From the NCBI RefSeq assembly GCF_018424695.1, contig NZ_QTNQ01000004.1:1-64000 (forward strand): a stretch of DNA of 64,000 nt, given 5' to 3'. The translations under genes and the position numbers were made by a program. The stretch's first letter is position 1, and the number at the start of each line of letters is the position of its first letter. Below, piece by piece: positions 24,382-33,145 of the stretch. Source of the DNA: Vannielia litorea. Lineage in GTDB: Bacteria; Pseudomonadota; Alphaproteobacteria; Rhodobacterales; Rhodobacteraceae. Below the pieces are notes generated by a model. The model saw only the letters and a program-made list of their open reading frames with translations. It was not told where the DNA came from and did not search any database.

Positions 24382-25764
24382 ATGAACCTTTCGAGCATGC
24401 TGGCGGCCCGGGTCGCTGAAGGAAAGCCGGTCCGCGTGGGGCTGATCGGGGCCGGAAAATTCGGCTCGATGATCCTCGCCCAGGCCCGGCACATCGAGGG
24501 GTTGCACGTGGTCGGCGTGGCCGATCTCGATGTGCAGAAGGCGCGCGGCTCTTTCGGGCGGGTGCATTGGCCCCGAGAGCAATTCGGGGCCACGTCGGCG
24601 GAAGACGCTCTGCAAAGCGGCCGGACATGGATCACCGAAGACGCCGCCGCGCTGATGGCCTGCGACGAGATCGAGTGCATCATCGAGGCGACCGGCCACC
24701 CGCTGGCGGGCACGCGGCACGCGCTGGCAGCGATCGCGGCGGGCAAGCATGTGGTCATGGTCAACGTCGAGGCCGATGTGATGGTGGGTGCACTGCTGGC
24801 CGAGAAGGCCCGCGCCGCCGGGGTTGTCTACTCCATGGCCTATGGCGACCAGCCGGCGGCGATGTGCGAGCTGGTGGACTGGGTGAAGAGCTGCGGCTTC
24901 GAGCTGGTTGCCTCGGGCAAGGGCATGAACTTCTGCCCCTCCTACCGCTATTCGACGCCCGACACGGTGTGGGATTACTTCGATTTCACGCCGCAGCAGG
25001 TGGCCTCGGGCGACTTCAACCCGAAGATGTACAACTCCTTCACCGATGGCACCAAGGCGGCGATCGAGATGGCGGCGGTGGCCAACGCGACCGGGCTGGA
25101 CTGCCCGAAGGACGGCCTCGCCTTCCACCCCGCCGGGCTGCACGACCTTGCAGAGGTGTTCAAGCCCGCGAGCGAGGGCGGGCGGCTGGAGAAGGCCGGG
25201 ATCGTCGACATTGCCGCCTCCCGCGAGCCCGACGGGCGTACCGTGCTGAACAACATCCAATACGGCATGTTCGTGACCTTCAAGGCGCCGAACGAATACA
25301 CCCGCCAGTGCTTCAACCAATACGGGCTGATGACCGACAAGAGCGGCTGGTATGGCTCGATGTGGCGGCCCTTCCACCTGATCGGGCTGGAAACCGCCGT
25401 CTCGGTGCTGTCGGCCTGCCTGCGGCGTGAGCCGACCGGCGCTTCGCGGCTGTTCCGCGCCGATGCGGTGGCAGCGGCGAAAGGCGAGTTCGACTCGGGC
25501 GAGTATCTGGACGGCGAGGGCGGTTACAAGGTGTGGGCCAAGGCGATACCGGCGAGCGAGTCCGTGGCGCTCAATGCCCTGCCAATCGGGCTGGCGCACC
25601 ATGTGCGGCTCAGGCGCTCTGTGAGCCGCGATCAGGTCGTGAGCCTCGATGACGTGGAGATCGTGGATGACCTCGACATTCACAGCCTGCGACAAGAGCA
25701 GCGGCGCCTGCTGTCGCCGGGTCCAGCAACAAGGTTGACCCCCCGGGCGATGGCCGAGGCCTGA
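24382..25764 (+). CDS. COG4091-type oxidoreductase with C-terminal SAF domain
   Basis: 460 residues. The N-terminus is a Rossmann fold (VGLIGAGKFGSMILAQ) of the homoserine-dehydrogenase-like type, with the middle motif GKGMNFCPSYRYSTPDTVWDYF, and the C-terminus (from about 370) carries a SAF domain (AIPASESVALNALPIGLAHHVRL...). The start at MNLSSML has GGGAG six bases upstream and matches the family; an upstream in-frame ATG at 24331 adds an atypical 17 residues. Members sit in clusters for branched or four-carbon sugars and their role is poorly defined. It diverges from the split transketolase. Confidence 0.8.
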   Translation: MNLSSMLAARVAEGKPVRVGLIGAGKFGSMILAQARHIEGLHVVGVADLDVQKARGSFGRVHWPREQFGATSAEDALQSGRTWITEDAAALMACDEIECIIEATGHPLAGTRHALAAIAAGKHVVMVNVEADVMVGALLAEKARAAGVVYSMAYGDQPAAMCELVDWVKSCGFELVASGKGMNFCPSYRYSTPDTVWDYFDFTPQQVASGDFNPKMYNSFTDGTKAAIEMAAVANATGLDCPKDGLAFHPAGLHDLAEVFKPASEGGRLEKAGIVDIAASREPDGRTVLNNIQYGMFVTFKAPNEYTRQCFNQYGLMTDKSGWYGSMWRPFHLIGLETAVSVLSACLRREPTGASRLFRADAVAAAKGEFDSGEYLDGEGGYKVWAKAIPASESVALNALPIGLAHHVRLRRSVSRDQVVSLDDVEIVDDLDIHSLRQEQRRLLSPGPATRLTPRAMAEA

Positions 25765-25785
25765 GCCTGGCCGGGCGGCTCAGGC
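25759..25785. terminator. Shared bidirectional hairpin between COG4091 gene and lacI
   Basis: GCCTGAGCC and GGCTCAGGC form a perfect 9-bp stem with a 9-base loop. The stem overlaps the stop codons of both converging genes (TGA 25762-25764 and the lacI stop 25780-25782). No T-run, so it may work with Rho or by blocking antisense read-through. Confidence 0.65.
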
Positions 25786-26823
25786 GGCTCCGGGGGCGGC
25801 GGTGCTCTGTCGGGCGACCAACTCAACGCCGACCATTTCTATGCAAGCGCCCTCCTGGGTGGCGAGAGGGTCGTTTGAGGCCGCGATCCGCTCCAGCAGC
25901 AGGCGCGCGGCCTCGCGTCCCAGCGCGTGGCGATCCTGCCGAATGGTTGTGAGGGCGGGGGTGTAGACCTTGGAAAGGTCGATATCGTCGAAGCCGACAA
26001 CTGAGATATCCTCGGGCACCCGCACCCCGGCGGCCATCAACGTGGACATCACCGCGAAGGCCACCTGGTCGGACGCGCAGAACACGGCTGTGGGGCGCTC
26101 TTTCATGGCGATGATCCGCTGGGCGGCATCCCGGCCCGAGGTCAGCGAGAAATCGCCCCGAATGATCCAGTCGTCCCGGCTTGGCAGCCCAAGTCGGGCC
26201 CGCTCGGCCAGCATGCCCGCCCTGCGCGCCTTGGTGAGCACGTTGCCGGCCGGGCCGGTGACATGGGCAATGTCACGGTGGCCGAGCTCGTAGAGGTGCT
26301 GCACCGCGAGCCGCGCGCCTGCCTCGTTGTCGGAGCGGACGGAAGGCAGGGTGGCGCCATCGACCCATTCACAGGCAAACACGATCCGGTCGGCCACGCC
26401 TGCGGCATCGAAGGCCGCGAGATCGGTCTTGGCCAGCCCGCCATCGAGCGAGATCATCCCGTCGATACGTCCGTCGAGGAAGTACCCGGCAAGTTCCCGC
26501 CCGCCGGTTTCTCCGCTGGCGGTATCGGCGATGAGCACGGAGGTGTCGCTGCCAGTGAAGCTTTCGGAGATGGCGGCGAGAATGGTACTGAAAAACGGGT
26601 TGCCGAGGTTGGGCACCAGCACCAGCACCGCGCCCGCCCGCTGCATACGCAGGTTCCGCGCGGCGTGGTTTACCCGGTACCCGGTGATTCGGACGGCATC
26701 TTCCACCGCCTTGCGTGTGCTCTCGGTGAGCAAATCGGGGTTGGAAAGTGCCCGGCTGACAGTGGCCGTCGACACCCCGGCCGCGCGCGCAACATCCCGA
26801 ATTCTGATAGTTTTTTGAGCCAT
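25780..26823 (-). CDS. LacI family transcriptional repressor
   Basis: 347 residues: a helix-turn-helix at the N-terminus (IRDVARAAGVSTATVSRALSNPDLLTE), the hinge helix (YRVNHAARNLRMQRA) and a periplasmic-binding-like effector domain (NPFFSTILAAI, VGFDDIDLSKVYTPALTT). It diverges from a carbohydrate ABC operon across 206 bp that contains two identical 14-bp operators. It should repress that operon and be released by the imported sugar. Confidence 0.92.
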   Translation of the reverse strand: MAQKTIRIRDVARAAGVSTATVSRALSNPDLLTESTRKAVEDAVRITGYRVNHAARNLRMQRAGAVLVLVPNLGNPFFSTILAAISESFTGSDTSVLIADTASGETGGRELAGYFLDGRIDGMISLDGGLAKTDLAAFDAAGVADRIVFACEWVDGATLPSVRSDNEAGARLAVQHLYELGHRDIAHVTGPAGNVLTKARRAGMLAERARLGLPSRDDWIIRGDFSLTSGRDAAQRIIAMKERPTAVFCASDQVAFAVMSTLMAAGVRVPEDISVVGFDDIDLSKVYTPALTTIRQDRHALGREAARLLLERIAASNDPLATQEGACIEMVGVELVARQSTAAPGAA

Positions 26824-26868
26824 CGAATTAAATCCCTCGCGCCGCAGTCGTTAGCGATAACCCCGCGC

Positions 26869-26957
26869 TTGACAAGGGCGGCCCTGAAAGAAACTATCCA
26901 TGTAATCGTTTACATGCAAGCAGGGGCGACGTAGTCCTGAACTTGTAAACGATTACA
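26869..26957 (+). promoter_or_regulatory. ABC-operon promoter with two LacI-type operators
   Basis: A plus-strand promoter is readable as TTGACA (26869-26874), 17 bases, then AACTAT (26892-26897). Operator one, TGTAATCGTTTACA (26901-26914), would cover the transcription start; operator two, TGTAAACGATTACA (26944-26957), is its exact reverse complement. Both have the central CG typical of LacI-family sites. Centres are 43 bp apart, about four turns, suited to cooperative binding on one face. Confidence 0.82.
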
Positions 26958-27029
26958 GGCGCCGGAGAGGACGGCGCGTGACAGACATGGGCTGCGGGAG
27001 GACGCGGCCCACAGGGAGGAATAAATAAG

Positions 27030-28262
27030 ATGACGTTTCGCACGATCCTGATGGCGGGCACGGCGCTTTGCGCGGGTTCCGCTCTTTCAGCTGCCGACCT
27101 TGAAGTCACCCATTGGTGGACCTCGGGCGGCGAGGCGGCTGCCGTGCAGCAGTTCGCTACCGAATTCGAGGGCCAGACCGAACACAAGTGGATCGACGGC
27201 GCGATCGCCGGCGGCGGCGGCACCGCGCGCCCGGTGATGGTGAGCCGGATCATCGGCGGCGACCCGATGGGCGCCTTCCAGTTCAACCACGGCCGGCAGG
27301 CCGAAGAACTGATCGAGGCAGGCCTTCTGCGCGACATGACCCATGTGGCCGAGGCCGAGGGCTGGACCGATATCGTGAACCCGCCGAGCCTGCTTGAGGC
27401 CTGCACGGTGGATGGAAAAATCTACTGCGCGCCGGTCAACATCCACTCCTGGCAGTGGCTGTGGCTCTCAAACGGGGCGTTCGAGAAAGCGGGCCTCGAG
27501 GTTCCAGCCAACTGGGACGAGTTCGTGGCCGCCGCCCCCGCTCTGAAGGAGGCCGGTATCCAGCCGATGGCGCTGGGCGGGCAGCCCTGGCAATCTTCGG
27601 GCGCGTTCAACGTGCTGATGGCCACGCTGGCCGGGCCGGATGTGCTGCAACAGGTTTACGGCGACGGCGATGCCGAAATGGCGGCAGGCGAAGAGCTGGG
27701 CCGCGTGTTCCAGGCCGCTGCCGACATGCGCGAGATGGTGCAGGGCTCCAACGTGCAGGACTGGAACCAGGCGACCAACCTTGTCATCACCGATGCCGCA
27801 GGCGGCCAGATCATGGGTGACTGGGCGCAGGGCGAATTTGCAGTGGCCGGCGAGGTCGCGGGCGAGGATTACACCTGCCTGCCGGGCCTCGGCGTGATCG
27901 AAGTGCTCTCGACCGGGGGCGACGCCTTCTACTTCCCCGAGACCGGCGATGCCGAGATCGAGGCAGCACAGGACGCGCTGGCCGCGACCCTGCTGAAGCC
28001 CGAAACCCAGGTGGCCTTCAACCTCAAGAAGGGCTCGCTGCCGATCCGGGGTGATGTGGATCTCGCCAGCGCCAACGACTGCATGAAGAAGGGCCTCCAG
28101 CTGCTCGCAGACGGCAAGACCATGCCTGACGTGAACATGCTGAACACCGAGGACACCAACAACCAGCTGAACGACCTTTTCGTGCAGTTCTTCCAGGATC
28201 CTTCGATCAGTGCCGAGGACGCGCAGGCGCGCTTCGTCGACATCGTCGCCAACAAAGACTGA
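27030..28262 (+). CDS. Sugar ABC transporter substrate-binding protein (family 1, CUT1)
   Basis: 410 residues with a signal peptide (about 1-21, ending ALSAA) and the family opening LEVTHWWTSGGEAAAVQQF. Text such as WADAQGW-like ITDAAGGQIMGDWAQGEF and the C-terminal LLKPETQVAFNLKKGSLPIR is typical of glucose/mannose- and glycoside-binding proteins. Ribosome site AGGGAGGA. First gene of the operon, next to the double operator. The GH43 gene downstream suggests a xyloside or short xylo-oligosaccharide ligand, by inference. Confidence 0.9.
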   Translation: MTFRTILMAGTALCAGSALSAADLEVTHWWTSGGEAAAVQQFATEFEGQTEHKWIDGAIAGGGGTARPVMVSRIIGGDPMGAFQFNHGRQAEELIEAGLLRDMTHVAEAEGWTDIVNPPSLLEACTVDGKIYCAPVNIHSWQWLWLSNGAFEKAGLEVPANWDEFVAAAPALKEAGIQPMALGGQPWQSSGAFNVLMATLAGPDVLQQVYGDGDAEMAAGEELGRVFQAAADMREMVQGSNVQDWNQATNLVITDAAGGQIMGDWAQGEFAVAGEVAGEDYTCLPGLGVIEVLSTGGDAFYFPETGDAEIEAAQDALAATLLKPETQVAFNLKKGSLPIRGDVDLASANDCMKKGLQLLADGKTMPDVNMLNTEDTNNQLNDLFVQFFQDPSISAEDAQARFVDIVANKD

Positions 28263-28279
28263 CGCAAACGCGTTGAACC

Positions 28280-28311
28280 GGGCCGGGCTGCCTGAGCGGG
28301 CGGCCCGGCCC
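28280..28311 (+). terminator. Hairpin after the sugar-binding protein gene
   Basis: GGGCCGGGC and GCCCGGCCC form a perfect 9-bp stem with a 14-base loop in the 81-bp gap before the permease genes. No T-run. Likely an mRNA-stabilising or partly terminating hairpin giving binding-protein excess. Confidence 0.65.
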
Positions 28312-28343
28312 TGACCCACCCGACCAGCGCAGAGGGGAGCGTG

Positions 28344-29234
28344 ATGGCCGCGGCCCGCCCGATGAGGCTCTTTCGAAACATCAACGCCAAGATCGCCGCC
28401 ATTCCGATGGTGCTGACGGCGCTTGTCGTCTTCACCGGCGGCACGATCTGGACGGTTGTTTACTCTTTCACCAACTCCAAGCTGCTGCCCCGTGAGAAAT
28501 GGGTGGGCTTGCAGCAATACGAGCGGCTCTGGGGCACCGAGCGCTGGAATGTGGCGATTGAAAACCTGCTGATCTACGGCGCCTGCATGGTGGTCTTCAG
28601 CCTCGTGATCGGCTTCGTGCTAGCCGCGCTGCTCGACCAGAAGATCCGCTTCGAGAACACTTTCCGCACCATCCTGCTCTACCCCTTTGCTTTGTCGTTC
28701 ATCGTGACCGGCCTTGTCTGGCAATGGCTGCTCAACCCCGATTTCGGCATCCAGTCGGTCATTCAGGCGATGGGTTGGGAGAGCTTCGATTTCGACCCAC
28801 TCTACAACGCCGACATTGTGATCTACGGCGTGCTCATCGCCGGTCTTTGGCAGGGCACCGGCCTTGTGATGTGCCTGATGCTCGCCGGGCTGCGCGGCAT
28901 CGATCAGGAAATCTGGAAGGCCGCGCGGGTGGACGGCATTCCGATGTGGAAGACCTATATCTTCATCGTCATCCCGATGATGCGCCCGGTCTTCATCACC
29001 ACCCTCGTCATCATTGCCTCGGGCATCGTGCGGCTCTACGACCTGATCGTGGCGCAAACGGGGGGCGGCCCCGGCATCGCCTCGGATGTGCCTGCGAAAT
29101 ACGTCTATGACTACATGTTCCAGGGCCAGAACCTCGGGCAGGGCTTTGCCGCCTCCACCATGATGCTGCTTGCCGTGCTCGTGGTGATCATCCCCTGGGC
29201 CTATCTCGAATTCGGAGGGAAGAAGCGTGTCTAA
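28344..29234 (+). CDS. Sugar ABC transporter permease (MalF type)
   Basis: 296 residues with six membrane helices and the EAA loop EIWKAARVDGIPMWKTYIFIVIPMM that docks the ATPase. A GTG three bases upstream is also in frame; the ATG was preferred for its spacing from GAGGGGAG. Pairs with the next gene, which it overlaps by eight bases. Confidence 0.9.
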   Translation: MAAARPMRLFRNINAKIAAIPMVLTALVVFTGGTIWTVVYSFTNSKLLPREKWVGLQQYERLWGTERWNVAIENLLIYGACMVVFSLVIGFVLAALLDQKIRFENTFRTILLYPFALSFIVTGLVWQWLLNPDFGIQSVIQAMGWESFDFDPLYNADIVIYGVLIAGLWQGTGLVMCLMLAGLRGIDQEIWKAARVDGIPMWKTYIFIVIPMMRPVFITTLVIIASGIVRLYDLIVAQTGGGPGIASDVPAKYVYDYMFQGQNLGQGFAASTMMLLAVLVVIIPWAYLEFGGKKRV

Positions 29235-30168
29235 CCCCGCAACCCTCTCAGCCACCGTCGCCGGGGCCGATGCCGCTGCGCCCGCGCTTTCCGGCCCGCG
29301 CGGACCCAAGCCGCGCCGCCGCTTCTCGCGCCGCAACATCTTCATCTACGGCACGCTCATCGTGGTGGCGCTCTACTATCTGCTGCCGCTCTGGGTGATG
29401 GTGGTGACCTCGCTGAAGGGCATGCCGGAAATTCGGCTCGGCAACATCTTTGCCCCGCCGGTGGAGGTGACCTTTCAGCCCTGGGTGAAGGCCTGGGCGG
29501 AGGCCTGCACGGGGCTGAACTGCGACGGGCTGAGCCGGGGCTTCTGGAACTCTGTGCGGATCACCGTGCCCTCCGTCTTCCTCTCGATCCTTATCGCCAG
29601 CGTGAACGGCTACGCGCTGGCGAACTGGCGCTTCAAGGGCGCGGATATCTTCTTCACCATCCTGATCTTCGGGGCCTTCATCCCCTATCAGGTGATGCTC
29701 TACCCCATCGTCATCATCCTGCGCGAGATCGGCCTCTACGGCTCGCTCACGGGCCTGGTGCTGGTGCATTCGGTCTTCGGCATGCCGATTTTGACGCTTC
29801 TGTTCCGCAACTACTTCACCTCGCTGCCCGAAGAGCTGTTCAAGGCGGCGCGGGTCGACGGGGCCGGGTTCTGGCAGATCTATTTCCAGATCATGCTGCC
29901 GATGAGTCTGCCGATCTTCGTGGTCGCGATGATCCTTCAGGTCACGGGCATCTGGAACGACTTCCTCTTCGGCGTCGTCTACACCAAGCCGGACCTCTAC
30001 CCGATGACGGTGCAGCTCAACAACATCGTCAACTCGGTGCAGGGGGTGAAGGAATACAACGTCAACATGGCGGCGACCCTTCTCACCGGGCTGGTGCCGC
30101 TGGTCATCTACTTCATCTCCGGAAAACTCTTCGTGCGCGGCATTGCCGCCGGCGCGGTCAAAGGCTGA
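29227..30168 (+). CDS. Sugar ABC transporter permease (MalG type)
   Basis: 313 residues from a GTG start with GGAGGGAAG upstream. A Pro/Ala/Arg-rich cytoplasmic N-terminus (about 1-38) precedes six membrane helices; the EAA loop is ELFKAARVDGAGFWQIYFQIMLP. Forms the membrane channel with the preceding permease. Confidence 0.9.
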   Translation: MSNPATLSATVAGADAAAPALSGPRGPKPRRRFSRRNIFIYGTLIVVALYYLLPLWVMVVTSLKGMPEIRLGNIFAPPVEVTFQPWVKAWAEACTGLNCDGLSRGFWNSVRITVPSVFLSILIASVNGYALANWRFKGADIFFTILIFGAFIPYQVMLYPIVIILREIGLYGSLTGLVLVHSVFGMPILTLLFRNYFTSLPEELFKAARVDGAGFWQIYFQIMLPMSLPIFVVAMILQVTGIWNDFLFGVVYTKPDLYPMTVQLNNIVNSVQGVKEYNVNMAATLLTGLVPLVIYFISGKLFVRGIAAGAVKG

Positions 30169-30171
30169 GGC

Positions 30172-31248
30172 ATGGAACACTCGATCGAAATAAAAAACCT
30201 CGACCTCTCGTTCGGCGCCGTGAAGGTGCTGAAGGATCTGAACCTCGACGTGGTGGATGGCGAATTTCTCGTGCTGCTGGGCTCGTCGGGCTGCGGCAAA
30301 TCCACCCTTCTGAACTGTATCGCCGGCCTGCTGGATGCGACCGATGGGCAAATCTGGATCGGCGGCAACAACGTGACCTGGGAAGAGCCCTCCAAGCGCG
30401 GCATCGGCATGGTGTTTCAGAGTTATGCGCTCTACCCGCAGATGACGGTGCGGGGGAACCTGAGCTTTGGCCTGAAGAACGCGGGCGTGAGCAAGGCGGA
30501 GATTGCGCAGCGCGTTGACCGGGCGGCGCAGGTGCTTCAGATCGAGCCGCTGCTGGACCGCAAGCCCTCAGCCCTTTCGGGCGGGCAGCGGCAGCGGGTG
30601 GCGATTGGGCGGGCCCTGGTGCGCGATGTCGATGTGTTTCTGTTCGACGAGCCGCTCTCCAACCTCGACGCCAAGCTGCGTGCCGACTTGCGGGTGGAGA
30701 TAAAGCAGCTGCACCAGACGCTGGGCAACACCATGATCTACGTCACCCATGATCAGATCGAGGCGATGACGCTCGCCGACCGCATTGCCATCATGAAATC
30801 GGGGATGGTCCTGCAACTCGACACCCCGAATGAAATCTACAACCGCCCGGCCAACCTCTACGTGGCGCAGTTCATTGGCTCACCGACCATGAACTTCCTC
30901 GACGGTGAGCTGCGCGGCGGGGTCTTTCACTCCGCCGAGTTGGAGATTCCGCTTGAGGGCTATACCTGGGAGGGCGGCCCGCGCGACGGGGCGGCGATGC
31001 TGGGCATCCGCCCCGAGCACGTAGCCTATAGCGAGATCGCCGAGGGCAAGCCGTTCCGCTTTGACAGCACTGTAGAGCTGGTGGAGCCGCTCGGCTCCGA
31101 TACGCTGGTGCGCTGCGATGTTGGCGGGCGGCACATTTGGGTGCGGCTCGACGGGCAAGTCGAGATCGCCCCGGGCGACCCGCTGCCGCTCGGCCTTTCG
31201 CCCGAGCGCTGCCACCTCTTTGACAAGACAACCGAAGCCCGGCTCTGA
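30172..31248 (+). CDS. Sugar ABC transporter ATPase (UgpC/MalK type)
   Basis: 358 residues. Walker A GSSGCGKST (37-45), signature LSGGQ (135-139), Walker B VFLFDE (155-160) and the switch H193 are all intact. The C-terminal third (from about 240) is the OB-fold regulatory domain of MalK-like ATPases (MLGIRPEHVAYSE). Three bases from the permease gene. Confidence 0.93.
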   Translation: MEHSIEIKNLDLSFGAVKVLKDLNLDVVDGEFLVLLGSSGCGKSTLLNCIAGLLDATDGQIWIGGNNVTWEEPSKRGIGMVFQSYALYPQMTVRGNLSFGLKNAGVSKAEIAQRVDRAAQVLQIEPLLDRKPSALSGGQRQRVAIGRALVRDVDVFLFDEPLSNLDAKLRADLRVEIKQLHQTLGNTMIYVTHDQIEAMTLADRIAIMKSGMVLQLDTPNEIYNRPANLYVAQFIGSPTMNFLDGELRGGVFHSAELEIPLEGYTWEGGPRDGAAMLGIRPEHVAYSEIAEGKPFRFDSTVELVEPLGSDTLVRCDVGGRHIWVRLDGQVEIAPGDPLPLGLSPERCHLFDKTTEARL

Positions 31249-31270
31249 GCCGGAACTCACAGGACTGACC

Positions 31271-32020
31271 ATGGATATATCTTATCAACTCTATTCGTCC
31301 CGCGACGCCGGGGCATGGGAAGACACGCTCAAACTGCTGTCCGGCCTCGGCTATACGCAAGTGGAAGGCTTCGGCGGCGTCTACGCCGATCCGCATGCCT
31401 TCAAGGCGCTGCTCGACGAGAACGGGCTGGCCATGCCTTCCGGGCACTTCTTTCCGCTGGGCAGCTTCGAGGAAGACTTCGAGAAGAGCATGACAGCGGC
31501 CAAGGTGCTGGAGATGGAGCGTGTCTTCTGCCCTGCGCCAACGGACGAGTATCGCAACGGGGCCGATCTTGGCGCGTGGAAGCAGCTCGCTAACCGGCTG
31601 AACGAGGCGGGCAAGCGCGTGCAGGGCGCCGGGCTGCGCTTTGGCTGGCACAACCACCATTGGGAGTTCATGCCGCTGGAGGATGGCACGGTGCCGATGC
31701 AGGTGATCCTCGACCTCGCCCCCCAGATCGAGTGGGAGATGGATGTGGCCTGGGTGGTGCGCGGCGGCGCGGACCCCCTGAAATGGATTGCCGACCACAA
31801 GGACCGGATCACCACCGCCCATGTGAAAGACATCGCCCCGGACGGCGACTGCGCCGATGAGGACGGCTGGGCCGATGTGGGCCACGGCACCATGGATTGG
31901 CCCGCCCTCATGGCGGCGCTGAAGGGCGCGGGCGTGGACCTTTTTGTGATGGAGCACGACAAGCCGAATGACGCCAAGCGCTTCGCCACCCGCTCCATCG
32001 AAGCTGTGAAAGGGCTCTGA
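31271..32020 (+). CDS. Sugar phosphate isomerase/epimerase-type TIM barrel
   Basis: 249 residues of the xylose-isomerase-like/AP-endonuclease-2 barrel. Likely metal ligands follow the family order Glu (HNHHWEF), Asp (WEMDVAW), His (TAHVKDI) and Glu (FVMEHDKP). Members include inosose dehydratases, 3-keto-sugar hydrolases/epimerases and ketose epimerases. It is 22 bases after the ATPase and three bases before a Gfo/Idh oxidoreductase, a pairing often seen in oxidative glycoside processing. Confidence 0.82.
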   Translation: MDISYQLYSSRDAGAWEDTLKLLSGLGYTQVEGFGGVYADPHAFKALLDENGLAMPSGHFFPLGSFEEDFEKSMTAAKVLEMERVFCPAPTDEYRNGADLGAWKQLANRLNEAGKRVQGAGLRFGWHNHHWEFMPLEDGTVPMQVILDLAPQIEWEMDVAWVVRGGADPLKWIADHKDRITTAHVKDIAPDGDCADEDGWADVGHGTMDWPALMAALKGAGVDLFVMEHDKPNDAKRFATRSIEAVKGL

Positions 32021-32023
32021 ACC

Positions 32024-33145
32024 ATGGCTGACACACTCGGAATCGGCGTCATCGGCTGCGGCAACATCTCCGCCGCCTACATGCGGCTTGCGCCGCTTTT
32101 CAAGGGCATCGAAATGCGCGCCTGCGCCGACCTGAGCGAAGAGGCCGCAAAGGCGCGGGCCGATGAGTTCGGCCTGCGCGCCGAAAGCATCGACGGGCTG
32201 CTGGCCGCCGATGATGTGGATGTGGTGGTGAACCTGACCGTGCCGAATGCGCATTTCGAGGTGTCGAAACGTGTGCTGGAGGCGGGCAAGCATGTGTATT
32301 CCGAAAAGCCCTTCGTGCTGACGCTGGAAGAGGGCGAGGCGCTCAAAAAGATCGCGGGCGAGAAGGGCCTGCGGGTTGGCTCGGCGCCCGATACCTTCCT
32401 CGGCGGCGCGCATCAGCTGGCGCGGCATCTGGTGGACAGCGAGGCGGTGGGCCGGATCACCTCGGGCACCTGCTTCGTGCAGAGCGCGGGCATGGAGATG
32501 TGGCACCCCAACCCCGATTTCTTCTTCCAGCCCGGCGCCGGCCCGGTGCTGGACATCGGGCCTTACTACGTCAGCAACCTCGTGCAACTGCTGGGGCCGG
32601 TGAAGCGGGTGGTGGCTATGAGTTCGAGCGCGAACGAATACCGCACCATCACCTCGCAGCCCCGCCACGGCGAGAAGATCAAGGTGGAGACGCCGACGAC
32701 GATCCACTCGATCCTTCAGTTTGCGTCCGGCGCGCAGGTGACCTTCATCGCAAGCTGGGACGTCTGGCAGCACGGCCATTCGAACATGGAGCTCTACGGC
32801 ACCGAGGGCACGCTGCATGTGCCGGACCCGAACTTCTTCGGTGGCGAGGTGCGGGCAACCGAGAAGGGCGCCTTCACCAACATTTCCGGCGAATGGCAGC
32901 ACCCCTTCGGCAAGTCCAACGAGGGCACGCGGGCCAACTACCGCACCGCCGGGCTGGCGGATATGGCGCAGGCGATCCTCCAAGGCCGCCCGCATCGCTG
33001 CTCGGACGCGTTTGCCACACATGTCGTGGACGTGATGACCTCGATCCTGAAGGCAGGCGAAGAGGGGCGGGCGCTCGACATCGCCACCACCTGCGAGCGG
33101 CCTGAGGCGCTGGGGCCGGATGCAGCGCGGGCGTTGCTGGCATGA
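32024..33145 (+). CDS. Gfo/Idh/MocA family oxidoreductase
   Basis: 373 residues with GVIGCGNISAAYM at the N-terminus, EKP in YSEKPFVLTL and a C-terminal domain containing GPVLDIGPYYVSNLVQLLGP. The D-x-G-x-Y/H core used for catalysis in many sugar dehydrogenases of the family is present (VLDIGPYY). Likely oxidises the imported sugar or glycoside. Overlaps the next gene by four bases. Confidence 0.87.
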   Translation: MADTLGIGVIGCGNISAAYMRLAPLFKGIEMRACADLSEEAAKARADEFGLRAESIDGLLAADDVDVVVNLTVPNAHFEVSKRVLEAGKHVYSEKPFVLTLEEGEALKKIAGEKGLRVGSAPDTFLGGAHQLARHLVDSEAVGRITSGTCFVQSAGMEMWHPNPDFFFQPGAGPVLDIGPYYVSNLVQLLGPVKRVVAMSSSANEYRTITSQPRHGEKIKVETPTTIHSILQFASGAQVTFIASWDVWQHGHSNMELYGTEGTLHVPDPNFFGGEVRATEKGAFTNISGEWQHPFGKSNEGTRANYRTAGLADMAQAILQGRPHRCSDAFATHVVDVMTSILKAGEEGRALDIATTCERPEALGPDAARALLA

